Shown here piece by piece: positions 5,249 to 8,769 of a stretch of 8,769 nucleotides of DNA; positions within the stretch are counted from its first letter, which is position 1; every line of letters starts with the position of its first letter. Both the position numbers and the translations under genes were made by a program. The notes below the pieces were generated by a model. The model had not been told where the DNA came from and ran no database searches. It saw only the letters and a program-made list of their open reading frames with translations. This stretch comes from Roseiarcus sp050015575 (GTDB taxonomy: Bacteria; Pseudomonadota; Alphaproteobacteria; Rhizobiales; Beijerinckiaceae). The stretch is taken from contig JBEKBD010000114.1 in assembly GCA_050015575.1 (NCBI GenBank), positions 1 to 8,769 on the forward strand. The letters are read 5' to 3'.

Positions 5249-6315
5249 GCCCCGCCCTGCGCGCCGAAGAGCAGCGCCAGGCCGAAGCCGAGCACCAGCA
5301 GCGCGGCGGCGAATTCGAAGCCGCGCGCGGCGAGCGCGACGCGCGATTCGTCGCCCGCCGCCAGGCGCATGGCGACCGCCTTGGCGAACACGGCGGCCCA
5401 GGCGAGCGCGCCGGTCGTCAGCGCGGTGCCCAGCGACATGGCGTACGTCGCGACGACGCCCGCCGCGAACAACCCCTGCGCGAGCGCGAACACCAGCACC
5501 AGAATGGCTCCCGAACAGGGCCGCGACCCCGCCGCCAGGACGGTCGCCGCCGCGCCGCGCCAGGAAAAGCCTTCGCCGAGCGCCGCCGGGTCGAGCGCAT
5601 GGGAATGGCCGCATTCGGCGGCGTCGCTCGCGGCGGCGGGCGAGCCCGGCGCGGCGGCGCGAAAAGCCGTTTTGCCGTTTCCGTTCGCCCCCGGCCGCCA
5701 GGGCGCGCCCTGGTAGAGCGTTCCGCGCTCGATCGAAGCGCGGCGCGCGAACCGCGCCCGCAGCGCCTTGATCAGCGCGCGCCCCTTGGTCCAGCAGAGC
5801 CAGGCGCCGATGGCGATGATGCCCGCGTAGCTCGCCAGCGCCAGCCAATCGGCGGCGCGGTTCATTGCGGACGACGTGGCGTTGAAGACCAGCGCGGCGA
5901 TGCCGACCAGCGCGACCGCGACCGAGCCCTGCAACAGCGCCGCCAGAAACGCTAGGACGACGCCGCGCCGCAGCGCGCGGTCGTTGGCCATCATGTAGGA
6001 GGCGATCACCGCCTTGCCGTGTCCGGGCCCGGCGGCGTGGAAGACGCCATAGGCGAAGCCGAGGCCGACTAGGGCCCACATCGCGGCCGGGTCGCCGTGC
6101 AGCGCGCGCACGTGCGCGGCGATGAGATGGGTGAGTTGGGATTGTTCGGCGAGCAGCCATCCCGTCACGCCGCCGCTCGCCCCGCCGCCGCCTTCGCCGC
6201 CGCCGACCGAGAAGGGCCGTTGCGCGAGCTGGGCGAGCGCGGGCGCCGCGCTGGAGGCGATGAGCGCCAGGCTCGAGGCGACGCGAAGGGGAAGGGCGCG
6301 AAGAGTTGGGTTCAC
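5245..6315 (-). CDS. Nickel/cobalt permease, NicO/RcnA family
   Basis: This polytopic inner-membrane protein of 356 residues probably carries Ni(II) or Co(II). The N-terminus is a signal-like hydrophobic segment (10-29, SSAAPALAQ) followed by a Gly-rich linker (38-49). The core begins with YGVFHAAGPGHGKAVIASY (89-107), the NicO/RcnA signature in which His93 and His99 are expected metal ligands. Segment GSRPCSGAILVLVFALAQG (263-281) is the second signature. About six to seven membrane helices are seen (around 78-108, 117-145, 154-176, 257-282, 284-312, 330-351). The cytoplasmic or periplasmic loop (about 190-250) has a small ECGHSHALD metal-like cluster, much shorter than the His loop of E. 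coli RcnA. The GTG start at 6315 overlaps the DUF1007 stop (GTGA), so the two are coupled. Direction of transport (uptake or efflux) cannot be told from sequence; the DUF1007 pairing occurs in both contexts. Confidence 0.88.
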   Translation of the reverse strand: MNPTLRALPLRVASSLALIASSAAPALAQLAQRPFSVGGGEGGGGASGGVTGWLLAEQSQLTHLIAAHVRALHGDPAAMWALVGLGFAYGVFHAAGPGHGKAVIASYMMANDRALRRGVVLAFLAALLQGSVAVALVGIAALVFNATSSAMNRAADWLALASYAGIIAIGAWLCWTKGRALIKALRARFARRASIERGTLYQGAPWRPGANGNGKTAFRAAAPGSPAAASDAAECGHSHALDPAALGEGFSWRGAAATVLAAGSRPCSGAILVLVFALAQGLFAAGVVATYAMSLGTALTTGALAWAAVFAKAVAMRLAAGDESRVALAARGFEFAAALLVLGFGLALLFGAQGGA

Positions 6316-6971
6316 GGGCAGGCGACGATCACGCGGCTGGCCATCTTGAAGCCGAAATTCGTTCCCGGCGCCAGGCCGCTGAAGAACGACTCGGTGAGGG
6401 TCTGCTTCTCCGCGTCCTCCAGCGGCTTCGGCTTGGCGATCGAGGCCGAGCAGCCCTCCGGCGCCGAACGAAGGACGATCGCGTCCGTATCGTCGAATTC
6501 GAAATCGATGAAATATTCGGGATCGGCGACCAGCAAGGTGAAATACCTGCCGGGCGGCGTCGGCGTCTTCAAGGGCAGGACGACGTGGAACGTCACGAGA
6601 TGGTCGGGGCGCTCCTCCATCCAATATTGGGTGACGTTGCCGAAATCGACCGCCTTGCCGCCGATCTTGAGGGTGGTGAAGTAGCCGATGTCGGCAAGCC
6701 CGCCGGCGTTCTCTTGCGCCAGCGGCGCAAAGGTCTCGCGCGTGACGAGTTCGCCGGGCTTGGCGAGCCCTTGCGTGGCGAAGGACGAATACATTTCGTC
6801 GAAGACCCAGTCGTGCGCCACCGCGGCGACCTTGCCGTCGGGCGAAAAGGCGATCTGGCTGCGCACCGTCACCCAGACGTGGGGATGCGCGAGCGCGCCG
6901 CTCGCGGCCAGACACGCGCAAAACGCGACGCCTGCGGCGGCGAGCCGTTTCATGCGCTTGGCCATAGGCAT
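6312..6971 (-). CDS. DUF1007 periplasmic partner of the NicO permease
   Basis: DUF1007 (COG3683) proteins are secreted and regularly encoded next to NicO/HupE-type nickel or cobalt permeases; they are thought to bind or deliver the metal. The 219-residue product has a signal peptide with cleavage expected after SGALA, leaving a mature start of HPHVWVTVRSQ (from residue 29). His29 and His31 at the mature N-terminus form a plausible metal site. Other conserved blocks are DWVFDEMYSSF (54-64) and the run EYFIDFEFDD. The ATG at 6971 (MPMAKRMKR) is preferred because the signal peptide begins there; nearby in-frame ATGs at 6965 and 6953 are possible, and one at 7106 would add an uncharged-poor tail with no signal logic. 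The stop overlaps the GTG of the permease. The gene reads away from hicAB, sharing the 160-nt region 6972-7131. Confidence 0.88.
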   Translation of the reverse strand: MPMAKRMKRLAAAGVAFCACLAASGALAHPHVWVTVRSQIAFSPDGKVAAVAHDWVFDEMYSSFATQGLAKPGELVTRETFAPLAQENAGGLADIGYFTTLKIGGKAVDFGNVTQYWMEERPDHLVTFHVVLPLKTPTPPGRYFTLLVADPEYFIDFEFDDTDAIVLRSAPEGCSASIAKPKPLEDAEKQTLTESFFSGLAPGTNFGFKMASRVIVACP

Positions 6972-7052
6972 GGATTCGTCACCGCCGGGCCTGTCCTGCT
7001 GTGAAAAACGGATCGCCGCAAAGGAATTTCTTACCCCCCTTGCGCGGAGCCA

Positions 7053-7096
7053 CGAACATTTTTGTTCGATTTCGCTTGAAGATCGAACATTTTTGT
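7053..7096. promoter_or_regulatory. Two-copy palindromic site before hicAB
   Basis: CGAACATTTTTGTTCG (7053-7068) is a perfect inverted repeat of CGAACA-N4-TGTTCG. Its first 13 bases recur exactly at 7084-7096. The copies start 31 nt apart, close to three helical turns, so proteins bound to them would face the same side of the DNA. They are in an AT-rich patch unlike the surroundings, 36 nt before the hicA start and 82 nt upstream of the DUF1007 start. Autorepression by the DNA-binding HicB is the simplest reading. Confidence 0.65.
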
Positions 7097-7131
7097 GTGA
7101 GATCAATCGCCATCGAAAACGGGGCCGGGGA

Positions 7132-7335
7132 ATGAACCGGGAGCAGCTGATCCGAGCCTTGCGGGCGCTGGCGAAAGAGAAGGAAGTCTCTTTCGCGGTC
7201 GACCGGCAGGCGGGGAAGGGGTCGCACTACCGAATCGAATTCGATGGGCGCAAGTCGACCGTCCAAGACAAGCTGAATCCCGGACGAATTCGGCGAATTC
7301 TGAAGCAACTCGAAATCGACCCCGCCGCCATCTAG
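7132..7335 (+). CDS. hicA: HicA-type mRNA interferase toxin
   Basis: HicA toxins are small double-stranded-RNA-binding-fold ribonucleases that cleave mRNA and tmRNA and stop growth when not held by HicB. This 67-residue protein has the usual HicA size. It shows the alpha-beta-beta-beta-alpha pattern, with an initial helix (MNREQLIRALRALAKE), the GKGSHYRIEF motif whose His32 matches the catalytic residue, and a final helix GRIRRILKQLEID. The ATG at 7132 follows a purine-rich GGGGCCGGGGA, where the spacing to the start is short; no other in-frame ATG gives a HicA-sized product. It precedes hicB by 34 nt, the common toxin-first order. An intact catalytic His suggests an active toxin. Confidence 0.88.
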   Translation: MNREQLIRALRALAKEKEVSFAVDRQAGKGSHYRIEFDGRKSTVQDKLNPGRIRRILKQLEIDPAAI

Positions 7336-7342
7336 GCGGGGT
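7319..7342 (+). promoter_or_regulatory. Hairpin over the hicA stop codon
   Basis: ACCCCGCC (7319-7326) and GGCGGGGT (7335-7342) form an 8-bp stem with an 8-nt loop. The hicA stop TAG (7333-7335) lies at the loop and right-arm junction. A hairpin between toxin and antitoxin could slow transcription or shift the ratio of the two products. No T-tract follows, so complete termination is unlikely. Confidence 0.45.
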
Positions 7343-7369
7343 GGTTCCCTCTAACGCGAGGACAACGCG

Positions 7370-7804
7370 ATGCCCTGGATCTATGGCGTCAAAATCGACG
7401 AAGACGACGCGGGGGACGATGTGGTCGCCGTGCGCGATCTGCCCGAGGTGCAAACCTCCGGCGACACCCGCGCCGAGGCGCTCGCCCTCGCCGCCGACGC
7501 GATCAAGGTCGCGGTCGCGAGCCGCATGCGCCACGGCGAGGAGCTCGACGCGCCCGGGCCCGTAGCGCCGGGCGAGGTCGCCATCGCGCTCGACTTGCGC
7601 CTCGCCGCCAAGGCGACGGTTTATGTGTTGTGGCGGCGCGCAGGGATTTCCAAGTCCGAACTCGGCCGGCTGATGGGCCGCAGCGAGACCGAGGCCCGCC
7701 GCGTGCTCGATCCCGACCACGGCACCAAATTCGATCAAATCGCCGAGGCGGCGCGCGCCCTCGGCGCCACGCTGACCATCGCGGTCGTTCCCGACGCGGC
7801 ATGA
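7370..7804 (+). CDS. hicB: HicB-type antitoxin with C-terminal helix-turn-helix
   Basis: HicB binds and blocks HicA and usually represses its own operon. Residues 1-62 form the degraded-RNase-H-fold HicB domain (IYGVKIDEDD, VRDLPEVQTSGDTRAEAL, and the helix AADAIKVAVASRMRHGEEL), which covers the toxin. Residues about 66-90 link to a C-terminal helix-turn-helix (AGISKSELGRLMGRSETEARRVLDPDH, about 91-117) that should bind DNA. The 144-residue length fits HicB proteins of the HTH class. AGGA 7 nt before the ATG at 7370 supports the start. The repeated palindrome at 7053-7096 is a natural target. No mobile-element genes are seen nearby, though such pairs often travel. Confidence 0.88.
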   Translation: MPWIYGVKIDEDDAGDDVVAVRDLPEVQTSGDTRAEALALAADAIKVAVASRMRHGEELDAPGPVAPGEVAIALDLRLAAKATVYVLWRRAGISKSELGRLMGRSETEARRVLDPDHGTKFDQIAEAARALGATLTIAVVPDAA

Positions 7805-7992
7805 GCGGGGCGCGCGCCGCGGCGGGACCACGGTCTCGCCGTTCGGCGTCAGAACCTCGTCTTTCAACGCCCCGTTTCTCCGCATCGCTGTCCCGCCGCG
7901 TAAACGGCCGTCCCTTGCCCGCAAAGTGCGGCGCGACCGTGGCCGAGCTTCTGGTTTAGGTTTTCTTTAGGCAAAGCGCGCATTTTGAGCCC

Positions 7993-8769
7993 ATGGCGCG
8001 TAGCGTATTGCCGACGGCGTTGGGCGTGCTCGCCCTTTTTTCCCTTGCCGGCTGCGGCTGGTTCGAGCGGGCGGAGCGTCCGGCCTGGCGCACGCAGGCC
8101 GAAGACCTCTGCCTGTCGCGCGGATGGGTCCGCCCTTCCGCTTATGTCGCGCCGCAGCCGGAAATCGACGGCCCCGGCATTTGCGGCATGACCCGCCCCT
8201 TCAAGGTGTCCGCGCTGGCCGACGGGACGGTCGGCGTCGACAAGCCGGTGACGATCGATTGCTCGATGATCCCGGCGCTGGAGGCCTGGCTCGCCGAGGT
8301 CGTGCAACCCACCGCTCAGGCGCGCTTCGGCGCCGCCGTCGTCGGCCTGGAGGCCTTCGGCGCCTATAGCTGCCGCGGCGTCGACAATATTCCTGGAGCG
8401 CAACTGTCGGAACACGCCTTCGGCAACGCCATCGACGTCTCCGGCTTCAGGTTGGCGGACGGGCGCGAGATCAGCATCGTGCGCGACTGGAAACGGGCCG
8501 GCAGCCCGGAATCGGCGTTCCTGCACGAGATCCACGCCGGCGCCTGTCGGCATTTCACCACCGTGCTCGGCCCCGGCGCCGACGTGTTCCATTACAACCA
8601 TTTCCATCTCGATCTGGCGATGCACGGCGCGACCGACACCGGCCCGCGCCGCTATTGCCGGCCGCTGCCGCCGCCGGACCTCATGCCGCCGCCCGGTCGT
8701 CCCGACGGCCTGCCGCCGGCGCCCGACATCGACGAGCCGATGGACGTCGCCCGCGCCAGCCTGCGCCCG
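7993..8769 (+). CDS. Extensin-like lipoprotein (partial at window end)
   Basis: The open frame runs 259 codons to the last base with no stop, so the 3' end is missing. A signal peptide ends with the lipobox LAGC, making Cys21 the lipidation site (periplasmic or outer-membrane location). The body matches the extensin-like C-terminal family (PF06904): SEHAFGNAIDVSGF (139-152) followed by HAGACRHF (181-188) and FHYNHFHLD (199-207). His141, Asp148 and His203/205 are spaced as in LAS-type zinc peptidases (VanY/M15-like), so a cell-wall peptidase role is plausible but unproven. Cysteines at 40, 64, 90, 127, 185 and 222 may form disulfides. The tail from about 225 is Pro-rich. The ATG at 7993 has only a weak upstream purine stretch. 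Confidence 0.88.
   Translation, partial: MARSVLPTALGVLALFSLAGCGWFERAERPAWRTQAEDLCLSRGWVRPSAYVAPQPEIDGPGICGMTRPFKVSALADGTVGVDKPVTIDCSMIPALEAWLAEVVQPTAQARFGAAVVGLEAFGAYSCRGVDNIPGAQLSEHAFGNAIDVSGFRLADGREISIVRDWKRAGSPESAFLHEIHAGACRHFTTVLGPGADVFHYNHFHLDLAMHGATDTGPRRYCRPLPPPDLMPPPGRPDGLPPAPDIDEPMDVARASLRP

Noticed and set aside
3929..5716. 595-codon open frame on the plus strand
   Set aside because: It lies over the channel gene in another frame, is very Arg/Ala-rich and has no recognisable domain; typical of GC-rich shadow frames.
7053..7096. LexA (SOS) boxes before hicAB
   Set aside because: The inner gap is 6 nt between CGAAC and GTTCG, not the 4 nt of the Gram-positive box, and no GTTC-N7-GTTC alphaproteobacterial box is present.
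7805..7924. Possible small minus-strand gene starting MRRNGALKDEVLTPNGE
   Set aside because: It continues antisense through hicB with no domain or ribosome-site support; I see nothing convincing in 7805-7992 apart from the upstream region of the lipoprotein gene.
1..8769. CRISPR arrays, tRNA genes, insertion sequences or prophage genes
   Set aside because: No spaced identical repeats of CRISPR size, tRNA-like arms, transposase motifs or terminal inverted repeats with target duplications were seen.

Overview
The window is GC-rich DNA with dense, short-spaced genes. It is most likely from an alphaproteobacterium, probably of the Hyphomicrobiales/Rhizobiales (a Beijerinckiaceae or Methylocystaceae relative would fit). 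The reasons are the codon bias, the type A RNase P RNA with an alphaproteobacterial-style promoter (TTGACC-N17-CTATGC), the ureE-F-G order with a His-tailed UreE, the AmpD-like amidase with a peptidoglycan-binding tail, the DUF1007-NicO pair and an extensin-like lipoprotein. The genus cannot be fixed from the sequence alone.

Layout. Positions 33-1949 (minus strand) hold the urease nickel-insertion genes ureE, ureF and ureG, which overlap one another; no urease structural gene is visible. Positions 1965-2047 are a small heptamer-repeat patch with an inverted copy. Positions 2063-2478 (minus) are rnpB, the RNase P RNA, with a convincing sigma-70 promoter at 2488-2516 that lies partly inside a 17-bp perfect inverted repeat. 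Positions 2709-3897 (plus) encode a small glycine-zipper lipoprotein and a zinc amidase acting on murein fragments. Positions 4089-5237 (plus) encode the most distinctive protein here: a periplasmic ligand-binding domain split by a potassium-channel pore with a TVGYG filter, the architecture of prokaryotic ionotropic glutamate receptors (GluR0 type). It converges, with a 7-nt gap, on a minus-strand pair at 5245-6971: a NicO/RcnA-type nickel/cobalt permease and its DUF1007 periplasmic partner. Positions 7132-7804 (plus) are a HicA-HicB toxin-antitoxin pair with a repeated palindrome in front. From 7993 to the window end there is an extensin-like lipoprotein gene, open at the right edge.

How the parts fit. 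Two units concern nickel: UreEFG loads nickel into urease, and the DUF1007-NicO pair probably moves nickel or cobalt across the inner membrane. They are about 4.3 kb apart and not in one operon, so a joint role is inference. The lipoprotein, amidase and extensin-like protein are all cell-envelope proteins. I did not find a clearly undescribed multi-gene system. The best leads are the ligand-gated potassium channel with an altered ligand-pocket residue, the duplicated palindromic site before hicAB, and the inverted repeat overlapping the rnpB promoter.
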